A DNA stretch of 43,741 bases, from the NCBI GenBank assembly GCA_902512585.1, contig CABXJW010000009.1, positions 1 to 43,741 of the forward strand. The letters are read 5' to 3'. This DNA is from an uncultured Woeseiaceae bacterium (GTDB taxonomy: Bacteria; Pseudomonadota; Gammaproteobacteria; Steroidobacterales; Woeseiaceae). The notes under the pieces are model-generated. The model was not told the origin of the DNA. It saw nothing but the letters and a program-made list of their open reading frames with translations, and did no database searches. The translations under genes and the position numbers were made by a program. Below are positions 27,078 to 35,534 of this stretch, in pieces. How positions within the stretch are numbered: position 1 is the stretch's first letter; each line of letters opens with the position of its first letter.

Positions 27078-28562
27078 TTATCGCATAACAAATGGATTTG
27101 CCATGGGTTCATTAGAAATGTTAATCCAAGTAGTTTTTGTCCTAAGATAATCATTTATTGATTGAAGTCCAGCCTCTCGTGCGTAGCCAGATTGTTTATA
27201 ACCACCAAATGGAGCTATTGGTGAAATGGCACGATAACTATTGATCCAGCATATGCCAGCTCTGATCTTCTTAGATACTCGATGAGCTCGTGCCAGATTA
27301 TCAGTAAACACACCAGAACCAAGCCCATAATCAGTATTATTTGCCATATCAATAGCCTCTTGCTCTTCACTAAACGTTAGCATTGACATAACTGGTCCAA
27401 ACATTTCAACTTTAAGTGTAGCAATAGAATCATTATGACAATCTACCAATGTTGGTTCGAAATAATAACCCTCGCCATCTTTTCTCTTACCCCCAAATAT
27501 AATCTTTGCGCCCTGTGACTCCGCCTTCTTAAGTGTCACCTCAATCAATTTAATTTGTTGCTCGGTACACAAAGGTCCAATATGTGTTTCAAGGCTGGTC
27601 GGTGAACCTACCTTAATTAAATTAACTTTTTCTATGAGTTTAGCTATTAATTTTTTCTTGATTGCTCTGTGAACCAACACTCTCGAGCCAGCCACACAGG
27701 ATTGTCCTGAAGCACCATAATTACCAGCTATAATTCCGTTAACTGCACTCTCAATATTTGCATCATCGAAAACGAGAATAGGTGATTTACCACCTAGTTC
27801 AAGAGTTGTTACCGCAAAATTCTCAGCCGAATTTCTAATAATTTGCTTCGCAGTGTCAGGTCCGCCTGTAAAAGCAATTCGATCAATATCAGGATGAGTC
27901 GTCAAAGGAATTGCGCAATTAGCAGCATCTCCAGTAACTACTGATACCACCCCTCTAGGGAAACCTGCTGCATGAATTAATTTAGCAAAGTACAATAATG
28001 CACAAGGTGCAATTTCGGATGCTTTTATTATAACTGCACAACCGGCCGCCAGTGCTGGTGCAAGTTTTGTAGCTGTAAGAAACATCTGCGCATTCCATGG
28101 CACTATTGCTGCGACAATACCAATAGGCTCGTTCGTAGTAAAAACATGCATATCTGGTTTATCAATTGGCAAAGTCGCGCCTTCAATTTTGTCAGCTAAA
28201 CCAGCAAAATAACGATAATAGTCAGCCACATATTTCGTTTGTGTAGCAGTTTCAGCTAACAGCTTACCACTATCATTGGTTTCTATTTCTCCAATTAATG
28301 CAGCATGCTCTTCAATAAGATCAGCAAGCTTAAATAATAACTTGCCACGCTCAGTTGGCAGCATTTCAGTCCATTCACCTTGATGCAGTGATTGTCTGGC
28401 TGCCATGATTGCTCGTTCAATTTCCTTTGGCTCACTATTGGCAAAAGTTGCCCACGGTTTTCCATTATGAGGATTAATACTGCAAAGCTCAATCTTAGAT
28501 GATTCTATAAATTCACCATCAATATACATTGGATAATGTGGTAATTTTTTTTGCTGGCTCAT
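27078..28562 (-). CDS. Aldehyde dehydrogenase (betaine-aldehyde-dehydrogenase-like)
   Basis: This 494-residue enzyme has the fold motif VAAIVPWNAQMF, catalytic Glu255 (TLELGGKS) and nucleophile Cys289 (GASGQSCVAGSR). The subfamily looks like the broad betaine-aldehyde/hydroxymuconic-semialdehyde group and oxidises an aldehyde to an acid with NAD(P)+. It is the last gene of the minus-strand operon, 17 bp after the flavin monooxygenase gene, which suggests it consumes the aldehyde that monooxygenase pathway produces. Its gene ends tail-to-tail with the BCCT transporter. Confidence 0.92.
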   Translation of the reverse strand: MSQQKKLPHYPMYIDGEFIESSKIELCSINPHNGKPWATFANSEPKEIERAIMAARQSLHQGEWTEMLPTERGKLLFKLADLIEEHAALIGEIETNDSGKLLAETATQTKYVADYYRYFAGLADKIEGATLPIDKPDMHVFTTNEPIGIVAAIVPWNAQMFLTATKLAPALAAGCAVIIKASEIAPCALLYFAKLIHAAGFPRGVVSVVTGDAANCAIPLTTHPDIDRIAFTGGPDTAKQIIRNSAENFAVTTLELGGKSPILVFDDANIESAVNGIIAGNYGASGQSCVAGSRVLVHRAIKKKLIAKLIEKVNLIKVGSPTSLETHIGPLCTEQQIKLIEVTLKKAESQGAKIIFGGKRKDGEGYYFEPTLVDCHNDSIATLKVEMFGPVMSMLTFSEEQEAIDMANNTDYGLGSGVFTDNLARAHRVSKKIRAGICWINSYRAISPIAPFGGYKQSGYAREAGLQSINDYLRTKTTWINISNEPMANPFVMR

Positions 28563-28579
28563 AACTCTATACCCATGAA

Positions 28580-29617
28580 TTAAATGAATTCAGGCATAAC
28601 TTCATTAATGAATTTCTTAAGAGAGGCTATCTTCAAATCTACGTCCATCCCAGAATCAACCCAATAGGCAAATTCATCATAACCTAAATCCTGGTATTTT
28701 TTTATTAAGTCTTTTATTTCACCCACACTTCCAATTGCTAAATTCTTTTTTAAAATCGAGGGTGAATACATATCCATCAATTCTATTTCTTCTTTTGATA
28801 GTGCTTTTATACACGCTTGATCTACCGGTCTTTCATTCTTAAACCAAGCACCAAAATGAGCATAAAACTCACTAAAAGAGTTAGTCGCTTGTTCCAACTC
28901 TTTATTATTGTTACTCACAAATGTATGTTGAAGTAACATAATTTTTGCTAAAGATTGTCGGTTGCATTTCTTTTTAGCCTCCTGAAAACGTTTGATCAAA
29001 TTTTCCACTTCTTCGTACCCCTGCCAGAGTGGAGTTACCTGTACATTACAATCATTATTTATGGCAAATTCATGACTATTTGGATCTCTAGCCGCAATCC
29101 ATATAGGTGGCCCATGTTTTTGAAGTGGCTTTGGAGTGGAGGTGGACTTAGGAAACTCATAGTACTTGCCTTCATGTTTATAATTCCCTCGCCATAATCC
29201 TTTTATTGCTGGGACTATCTCTCTCAGTCTAGCACCAGCTTCCCATGCATCCATTCCTGGCATTAAGCGTTCGTACTCATAGCTATAAGCCCCTCTTGCC
29301 AGACCTAACTCCAATCTTCCAGATGTAATAATATCTGTCATTGCAGATTCACCTGCAATTTTTATTGGATGCCAAAATGGGGCAATAATAGTGCCAGTAC
29401 CTAAACGAATATTTTTAAATTTTGCAGCCAAATCAGCAATATTGATAAATGGATTTGGCGCAATAGTAAAATCCATACAGTGATGTTCTCCAGTCCATAT
29501 CGTATGCATTCCACCTTGTTCCGCTAGCTCACATAGTGCAATAAATTCCTCGTAAAGATCCGCATAAGATTGCTCATTATTAGTGCGTTCCATATGTGCA
29601 AATAAAGAGAATTTCAT
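28580..29617 (-). CDS. Luciferase-like (LLM) flavin-dependent monooxygenase
   Basis: The protein (345 residues) has the bacterial-luciferase TIM barrel: IWTGEHHCMDFTIAPNPF near residue 40, IRLGTGTIIAPFWHPIKIA, GRLELGLARGAY and a central GPPIWIAARDP. Members use reduced FMN and O2 to hydroxylate or cleave substrates (aldehydes, alkanesulfonates, cyclic amides). No flavin reductase gene is in the window, so FMNH2 must come from elsewhere. It lies 4 bp after the alpha/beta hydrolase gene and 17 bp before the aldehyde dehydrogenase gene. The substrate cannot be assigned; see the finding on the operon. Confidence 0.9.
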   Translation of the reverse strand: MKFSLFAHMERTNNEQSYADLYEEFIALCELAEQGGMHTIWTGEHHCMDFTIAPNPFINIADLAAKFKNIRLGTGTIIAPFWHPIKIAGESAMTDIITSGRLELGLARGAYSYEYERLMPGMDAWEAGARLREIVPAIKGLWRGNYKHEGKYYEFPKSTSTPKPLQKHGPPIWIAARDPNSHEFAINNDCNVQVTPLWQGYEEVENLIKRFQEAKKKCNRQSLAKIMLLQHTFVSNNNKELEQATNSFSEFYAHFGAWFKNERPVDQACIKALSKEEIELMDMYSPSILKKNLAIGSVGEIKDLIKKYQDLGYDEFAYWVDSGMDVDLKIASLKKFINEVMPEFI

Positions 29618-29621
29618 GGCA

Positions 29622-30434
29622 TCAACTTGTTCTAAGTTTAATTGTCGAGATAAATGACTCTATGAGCCTATTAATTTCAGTCGAATGACTCATTTGGGCC
29701 ATGTGTCCAGCACCACGGACAATTTTTGCTGTGCCTTTCGAACATTCTTTAGCCATATTTTGACTCATTGCTATTGTAGAATTTGTATCTAACGTACCTG
29801 TTATAAAAGCTACGGGCAAATTATTCAAAGCTAATAAACTATCAGAAACTCCCCTCACATTAGCAAAAGCATTGTAAGCTTTGATGTATCCCTCAATATT
29901 ACAGTCTTGTAACCATTGATAACAAATATCGGCCAACTGATCAGATGAGTTTTTCCCAAACCAACGCTCAACAGTAGCTTCTGCTACTTCTTCAATTTCT
30001 CTCAAAGCAATTTTTTTAGCCCGAAGTTGTACTTGCTTCATAGCTTCATCACTTCTCTGATAAATACAATTCAAAGCTATCACTGCATGGCACTTATGAT
30101 TAAATTGCGCCGCAAAGTTAATTGCTATAAGCGCACCCAGAGAATGCCCAATAATTATAAATTTTTCTTGTATTAATTCTTCAATAAATAAACTAACTTG
30201 CTCTATATAAGGAGCAATACCAATCTGTGAGGAAGCTAAATTGGAACTCTCCCCATGTCCTGGCAAATCAATGGCAATAACAGTGAAATTTTTACTGAGG
30301 AATTCAATTTGAGCAGTCCAACTTTCTATTCTAAGACCTACTCCATGTAGCATTAAAATTAATGGGCCTTGACCCACTTTATAATAGGCAAGATTATTTG
30401 TAGTTTTATACCGAGGCAGGATTGTCTGCATCAT
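29622..30434 (-). CDS. Alpha/beta hydrolase
   Basis: The 270-residue alpha/beta hydrolase has the oxyanion motif LMLHGVG, the nucleophile elbow GHSLG with Ser98, Asp216 (GTLDTNS) and His244 (GAGHMAQMSH), so the catalytic triad is intact. It resembles ring-cleavage-product hydrolases and the RutD-type. Its start lies 29 bp inside the preceding AA_synth gene, an overlap implying coupled translation. In the operon it would hydrolyse an ester, lactone, amide or carbamate made upstream of the monooxygenase or aldehyde dehydrogenase step. Confidence 0.9.
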   Translation of the reverse strand: MMQTILPRYKTTNNLAYYKVGQGPLILMLHGVGLRIESWTAQIEFLSKNFTVIAIDLPGHGESSNLASSQIGIAPYIEQVSLFIEELIQEKFIIIGHSLGALIAINFAAQFNHKCHAVIALNCIYQRSDEAMKQVQLRAKKIALREIEEVAEATVERWFGKNSSDQLADICYQWLQDCNIEGYIKAYNAFANVRGVSDSLLALNNLPVAFITGTLDTNSTIAMSQNMAKECSKGTAKIVRGAGHMAQMSHSTEINRLIESFISTIKLRTS

Positions 30435-31005
30435 GACCGAGATCTTTCAAATCTTGATAGCGATCACCAATTCGGTGATGTGGACGACCACCAATAGAGC
30501 CACCTAAAACAACCACGATCTCATCTGCTCTAGGTGCATCTGCGATGGAAAACTGTATCGTTAGATAATGTGAACGACGCCCTGCATCATTTTTATCCAT
30601 CAGGGGCACCATAATTGGCGCATCTGCAGGGCCGCGTGTATTGGTGAAAGACAGGTAGCTTTTGGCTCCCACTGCCTCCCGGTAATAATTACCAAATCTA
30701 AGTGTATGAATCAATGCTGATGCATGTTCTATTTCACCATCCAAACCAACAACGGCAGCTTTTCCATAAGCCTCTATTTTTTCACCGCCACCAGCTATTG
30801 ATGTAATACGTTGTGTTAACTCCTCTCCTAATGGAGGGGCAATTGTTAAAATTTCTGGTTTCAAATCAGCAACATAATGACCCGCCCAAGGATTTTTTAT
30901 CACTGCTGCAACGGCAAACATTCTCAGAGGTTTTTCTGCTTCGCAAAAGCCTTCAATTAGCGTTTCCTCGTCATGAATAACAAACTTTCTTATTTCTAAT
31001 CCCAC
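30406..31005 (-). CDS. AA_synth (DUF1185) family protein
   Basis: The 199-residue protein matches the 'amino acid synthesis' family PF06684: FAVAAVIKNPWAGHYVADL, GKAAVVGLDGEIEHASALIH and DEIVVVLGGSIGGRPHHRIGD. The family name comes from indirect genetics and its reaction is not established to my knowledge. It probably starts with GTG at 31005, with AGAGGTG just upstream; no in-frame ATG fits. It overlaps the alpha/beta hydrolase gene by 29 bp. Its steady company here with a flavin monooxygenase, hydrolase and aldehyde dehydrogenase points to a catabolic rather than biosynthetic step. Confidence 0.85.
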   Translation of the reverse strand: MGLEIRKFVIHDEETLIEGFCEAEKPLRMFAVAAVIKNPWAGHYVADLKPEILTIAPPLGEELTQRITSIAGGGEKIEAYGKAAVVGLDGEIEHASALIHTLRFGNYYREAVGAKSYLSFTNTRGPADAPIMVPLMDKNDAGRRSHYLTIQFSIADAPRADEIVVVLGGSIGGRPHHRIGDRYQDLKDLGHDADNPASV

Positions 31006-31049
31006 ATAACACCTCTGATATAAAAGAAAATTACATAACTAAATTAATC

Positions 31050-31763
31050 TTATATGAATAGTAATCTACATCCTACATAAATCACTAAAACTGCAGTTAA
31101 TCTTCTCACTACAATAGGTTCAATCCTGTGAACGCTCAGATGAGAACCAATTTGACCGCCTACAAATACAGCAAGTAACAGCCAAAAATATTTACTTTCA
31201 AGAAGATCGATATTCATCCCATCATACTTGATAAATTGCCCAATTAGACCAGCTGAGGAGTTGACTAAAATAAAAAAACTACTAAATGCTGCTATATTTT
31301 TTACCGGCAGCAGTTGTGTTAAATGCAATAATGGAGCGAAGAAAATGCCGCCACCTATACCAACCAATCCAGCAATAAAACCCAAACATGCAGCCAAAAC
31401 ACAACTGAATATTAATACAACTATTTTATTAAACTTTAGCAAAGAAATACTCAAATATTTTTTTCTGTAAAGCATCATTAGGCCAGAGAAAAGTAATGCC
31501 CAAGCTAATATCTTTGTAAAAAGAACTTCATCTATCATCACAAGTCCGCCGGCGAAAGCAAACGGAATTGATGAGCCCACCACAGGCAGGGTAAATTTCC
31601 AAGGGATTAAGTTATTTTGAAAGTATCTGAGACTATTTCCACTGACCACAATGAGATTACAGGTAAGTGCAATAATCGGTATCATTATATAATTAATATC
31701 GGTTAATATTAATATTGCATTGTATGTAGATCCTCCACCAAAGCCCACTGCAGCATAAAGCAA
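31050..31763 (-). CDS. TauE/SafE family permease
   Basis: At least 237 residues with about eight hydrophobic segments and the family's glycine-rich duplicated motif (AAVGFGGGSTYNA near the start, AGLVGIGGGIFFAPLL in the second half). Such permeases export or import sulfite, sulfoacetate or other organic anions. The first usual start codon in frame is TTG at 31763, but this cuts the first membrane helix. The open frame continues upstream with a hydrophobic segment (ISIIIAFLGTALLYAAVG) that has no ATG, GTG or TTG; an ATT at 31796 is a possible non-standard start. It is the first gene of the minus-strand operon, 44 bp before the AA_synth gene. Confidence 0.85.
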   Translation of the reverse strand: MLYAAVGFGGGSTYNAILILTDINYIMIPIIALTCNLIVVSGNSLRYFQNNLIPWKFTLPVVGSSIPFAFAGGLVMIDEVLFTKILAWALLFSGLMMLYRKKYLSISLLKFNKIVVLIFSCVLAACLGFIAGLVGIGGGIFFAPLLHLTQLLPVKNIAAFSSFFILVNSSAGLIGQFIKYDGMNIDLLESKYFWLLLAVFVGGQIGSHLSVHRIEPIVVRRLTAVLVIYVGCRLLFI

Positions 31764-31922
31764 AGCAGTGCCTAAAAATGCAATTATTATGGAAATAGTT
31801 ATCTCGTATTTATATTCAAAAGATTATCTTATCAATGCGTAAGTATTTTTGCAGAATAAAATGAAGCCTCTAGATCGATTTCTTTTTTCCATTTTCTTGT
31901 CATATAGAATAGTCTCTTCGTT

Positions 31923-33170
31923 ATGAGAATAAATAATTGGCATCGTGTCTTGCAAATGATTGTTTTGATATTTGCAGGTGAATTAGTTTTCAGTTTACCT
32001 TTTCACTTAGCGCGTTTCTTTCGCCCCAGTTTTCTAGAATTATTTAATTTGAGCAACACTAATTTAGGTGATGTATTTGCAGTTTATGGATTAACAGCAA
32101 TGGTCTCTTATTTTTTTGGTGGTTTAATTGCAGATAAAATCTCAGCGCGCAAGTTGATGACTATCTCTCTCCTACTAACCGCTTTTGGTGGACTTTATAT
32201 GAGCACTTTTCCTAATATATTAGGAATTATGATGCTCTATGGATACTGGGGTATAACTACTATCTTTTTATTTTGGGCAGCTATGCTTAAAGCGACGAGA
32301 GAATGGGGGGGAGATTATACACAAGGGAAAGCATTTGGTCTGTTGGATGGTGGAAGAGGTTTATTAGCCTCAGTAGTCTCAGCTCTGGCAATTCTTATCT
32401 TTGCCAGTTTTTTGCCCAGTGAAATTAATCTAGCGATCACTTCGCAAAAACTAAATGGATTTCGTACTGTTATTTTATTTTATTCAGCGTTAACTGCCAT
32501 TGCTGCTATTTTAATCTGGATGTTCTTACCTGAACCGAGCATAACCAGTAATCACAAGCAGAATACAAATTTTAACAACCTTATCAAGGTACTCTCAAAT
32601 CGAATGGTTTGGTTACATGCTTCTATTATTATTTGTGCTTACTCAACATACAAAGGTTTAGATAATACGGCATTATATGCCTATGAAGTTCTCGGTATGA
32701 ATGCAGTAGAGGCTGCAAAATTATTTACATATAGCTCTCTTGCTAGACCAATTGCAGCTATTTTAGCTGGGTTTTTGGCCGACAGAATAGCTGCAAGTTA
32801 CGTTATTTTCCTTGCGTTCTTTATTTTAATATTTACATATATCGGTTTTATAATATTTGATGGCTCAGCTTCATTAGTAGTATTTATTCTTATCAATATA
32901 TTTTCTACTTTCTTTATGGTGTTTGCTATACGCGGCATTTATTTCGCCCTAGTAAATGAAATTAATACACCAAAAAACATTACTGGCACCACTATAGGAA
33001 TAGTTTCATTTGTTGGTTTCACCCCAGATATATTTTTTGGTTCAATTTCTGGTAGAATTTTAGATGCAAATCCAGGCATCACAGGCCATCAAAATTACTT
33101 TCTATTTCTTACTGTTATTGCATTAATTGGGGTAATTACTACTTGGTGCCTAAGAAAAGTTAATAAGTAG
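31923..33170 (+). CDS. Major facilitator superfamily transporter
   Basis: This 415-residue protein has about 12 hydrophobic segments. The MFS signature loop appears after helix 2 (GGLIADKISARKLM) and again in the second half (AGFLADRIAASYV). It lies divergently from the TauE-led operon. Substrate unknown; the context of organic-acid and amine catabolism suggests a small carboxylate or sugar-like solute. No clear ribosome-binding site precedes the ATG. Confidence 0.9.
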   Translation: MRINNWHRVLQMIVLIFAGELVFSLPFHLARFFRPSFLELFNLSNTNLGDVFAVYGLTAMVSYFFGGLIADKISARKLMTISLLLTAFGGLYMSTFPNILGIMMLYGYWGITTIFLFWAAMLKATREWGGDYTQGKAFGLLDGGRGLLASVVSALAILIFASFLPSEINLAITSQKLNGFRTVILFYSALTAIAAILIWMFLPEPSITSNHKQNTNFNNLIKVLSNRMVWLHASIIICAYSTYKGLDNTALYAYEVLGMNAVEAAKLFTYSSLARPIAAILAGFLADRIAASYVIFLAFFILIFTYIGFIIFDGSASLVVFILINIFSTFFMVFAIRGIYFALVNEINTPKNITGTTIGIVSFVGFTPDIFFGSISGRILDANPGITGHQNYFLFLTVIALIGVITTWCLRKVNK

Positions 33171-33197
33171 CTCTTCTAAATCCAAAAATAAATATAT

Positions 33198-33320
33198 TTA
33201 TTCACTTGATTCTTTCTGCTTAGACCGAAAACTATCTCTCAAAAAAACAGACAATAAAATTACGCCACTAGAGCCCAAAAAAATAGCACACAAATAGGTA
33301 AAAAAATCCCAACCAGTCAT
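33198..33320 (-). CDS. Small single-span membrane protein following the sodium:solute symporter
   Basis: A 40-residue reading frame begins with an ATG that overlaps the TGA stop of the symporter gene (ATGA at 33317-33320), with AAGGAGG upstream inside the symporter gene's tail. It encodes one hydrophobic helix (about residues 5-27, FFTYLCAIFLGSSGVILLSV) followed by a short charged tail rich in Arg, Lys, Ser and Glu. The strong Shine-Dalgarno and the stop-start overlap support it as a real gene, possibly a small accessory subunit of the symporter. Function not known. Confidence 0.7.
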   Translation of the reverse strand: MTGWDFFTYLCAIFLGSSGVILLSVFLRDSFRSKQKESSE

Positions 33321-34813
33321 GAAACCTCCTTATTTTGAAATTGCTCAGTATGAGACTCTCCAAAATAATTACCAATGAAAAAACCAATTAAACTGATCGG
33401 TAAACAGAAAAATAAAGCATATTCTTGCCATATAGAAAATGAATACTCACCAATTGAAAATGTCAAAATATATGTACCCCAGACTTCATTATAATCACCT
33501 ATTTGAGCCAAGCCGATATAAAAAGTAAGTACACTTATCAATCCAGCAGTACAACTTATCAATCCAGCAGCTGCTGTTTTTCGACCTCGATAAAACAATG
33601 CCATCAAGACAGGAACAAAAACAGTTGATGTAATTACAGTAGTAACAAAAATAAGCAGCGCCATTATTCGATCAAACTGAAAAGCAACGATGTAACCTAA
33701 TGTCCAAGCAATCACAATACCAATCTTCGTGGCTTTGACTAATTCAGCATCTGTAGCCTCAGGTTTAATGAGAGGACGATACATATCATAGGAAATATTG
33801 GAACCAGCTACTAGTGTATAACCATCAATTGTTGACATTGCTGTCGCCAAAACTCCAGCAAGGAAGATGCCTGACAAACCAATTGGCAATGCATAAGTGA
33901 CTGCAATTAAGAAAGCATCATTTGGATGAACATCACTGGCTAATATTCCTGTACTAACTGCAGCTAAAGCTGCTATTCCTCCAGCTACAACCAGCCAATC
34001 AAAAGTTGTCCAAATAGCAGTTGAGGTTAAGATAGCATTGCGTGCTTGACGGGCACTTCGCGCTGCAAATATACGTTGATAAAGTGAAGGATCAATAAGT
34101 ACTGCTAAACTAGACGAGGCGTAAGCAAATAACAACCAGGGAGGTACTGTTCCCAATAAGTTAAAATGCCCAGCAGGAACACTTTCTTTAATTGCTGCAA
34201 ATCCACCAACTTCAGAGACCAGAAGAGGGACACCGACTGCAACCGTAATACACATTAGTGAAAATTGAATCGTATCAGTAATTGCTACTGCCTTTAATCC
34301 ACCTAGTAACGTATATGCCAGTGCAATTCCCCCAAGAATGAACGCTCCATAGTGAGCATCAATTCCAAATACAAATTCTGAAACTCGCCCTAATGCGAAT
34401 AGAGAGGTTGTTGGTAAGCAGTAGACCATTGAACTAATCGCCCCTATTGAGGAAGTCTTTCTACCGTAAGCTTTCTCAAGAATTTCTGGTAAGGAAATAA
34501 AATTAGCTGTTCGTAATTTATCAGCCATCACAAAAGCGATAAATAAATAAAATATTAAAGTTGATAAAGCATAACCAAAAAATGCCATTAGTCCATCATT
34601 AAAGGCCATTTCTGAAGAGCCAAATAAAATATCCAGTCCATAATATGTTGATACCATAGTAGAAATTAACATTGGCGTAGTCATCCCACGTCCTGCCAAC
34701 ATGAATTCTTCATAACTAGAATCACGACGATATGAATAAATACCAATACTGACCAACATCACCAAATAAAGGAAAATAATTAAATAATCAATATTCGCAA
34801 CGTAACTTCCCAT
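33317..34813 (-). CDS. Sodium:solute symporter family protein
   Basis: The 498-residue polytopic membrane protein has the SSS-family pattern: an N-terminal short helix, SYEEFMLAGRGMTTPMLIST, then about 12 more helices with YTLLGGLKAVAITDTIQF and a GVLATAMSTIDGYTLVAGSN segment typical of Na+ coupling. It should import a small organic solute with Na+. The start at 34813 has AGGTG at 7-nt spacing. It lies divergent from the MOSC-domain gene, and its stop overlaps the start of a 40-residue membrane protein. Substrate not assigned. Confidence 0.92.
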   Translation of the reverse strand: MGSYVANIDYLIIFLYLVMLVSIGIYSYRRDSSYEEFMLAGRGMTTPMLISTMVSTYYGLDILFGSSEMAFNDGLMAFFGYALSTLIFYLFIAFVMADKLRTANFISLPEILEKAYGRKTSSIGAISSMVYCLPTTSLFALGRVSEFVFGIDAHYGAFILGGIALAYTLLGGLKAVAITDTIQFSLMCITVAVGVPLLVSEVGGFAAIKESVPAGHFNLLGTVPPWLLFAYASSSLAVLIDPSLYQRIFAARSARQARNAILTSTAIWTTFDWLVVAGGIAALAAVSTGILASDVHPNDAFLIAVTYALPIGLSGIFLAGVLATAMSTIDGYTLVAGSNISYDMYRPLIKPEATDAELVKATKIGIVIAWTLGYIVAFQFDRIMALLIFVTTVITSTVFVPVLMALFYRGRKTAAAGLISCTAGLISVLTFYIGLAQIGDYNEVWGTYILTFSIGEYSFSIWQEYALFFCLPISLIGFFIGNYFGESHTEQFQNKEVS

Positions 34814-34912
34814 GAGAAGACACCTGTCCTTGTGAGTTTAATAAGGTATATATGAGATTACAGTATGCTATTTTGTTGTACTAAAGCAATACTCGGATTA
34901 ATATATGAAACA

Positions 34913-35500
34913 ATGAAAAAAATAATCGGACAAGTCCATTCTGTTCATACTGGTTCAAATAATAACCTTGGCACCATTGAAGAACCATACATCGAAGTAG
35001 AGCTTGATGGCATTATAAATGACCCGCATCGTGGCTATACCAGAGAAACTTGGGCTGGGGATAAACAAAAAAAAGGTACGATAAGGCGTAACGAAAGACA
35101 ATGGTCAGCTGTTTCTATTGAGGAAATTGAAGCCATAGAAACTTCTATGAAGATAAAAAATGCCATCAATGCTAGCTCATTGGGGGCAAATCTTTGTTTC
35201 TTGGGAATCCCTAATTTATCTGCCTTGCCAAAAGGATCCATACTCAAATTTCCTTCAGGAGTGGAGCTAATAGTTGAGGAATATAATCCTCCTTGTTTAG
35301 CTATGGGGAAGAAAATAGCTGCTGAACATAAAAATAACGAAAATCAATCCATTGATGACACATTGTTTTCAAAAGCTGGAAAACTGAATAGAGGAATTGT
35401 TGGCGTAATCGAAACTACTGGTAGGATAAATCAAGGTGATGAAGTTACCGTAATAACTTATGAAGAACCAGCCTGGAAAGAACGCTTAATTGACGCTTAA
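34913..35500 (+). CDS. MOSC-domain protein
   Basis: With the start at 34913 the protein has 195 residues. It shows the MOSC pattern G-I-I-N-D-P-H-R-G (residues 33-41) and a conserved Cys128 in EYNPPCLAMG, followed by GKLNRGIVGVIETTG. MOSC proteins transfer or bind sulfur with pterin-molybdenum cofactors, and stand-alone members are often linked to N-hydroxyl reduction. An upstream in-frame ATG at 34865 would add 16 residues without family match, so it is disfavoured. It precedes the Rieske oxygenase gene by 34 bp and may be co-transcribed with it; the functional link is unclear. Confidence 0.85.
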   Translation: MKKIIGQVHSVHTGSNNNLGTIEEPYIEVELDGIINDPHRGYTRETWAGDKQKKGTIRRNERQWSAVSIEEIEAIETSMKIKNAINASSLGANLCFLGIPNLSALPKGSILKFPSGVELIVEEYNPPCLAMGKKIAAEHKNNENQSIDDTLFSKAGKLNRGIVGVIETTGRINQGDEVTVITYEEPAWKERLIDA

Positions 35501-35534
35501 GTAACTTATATTTTACCTTTCAAAGGATTCTTAT

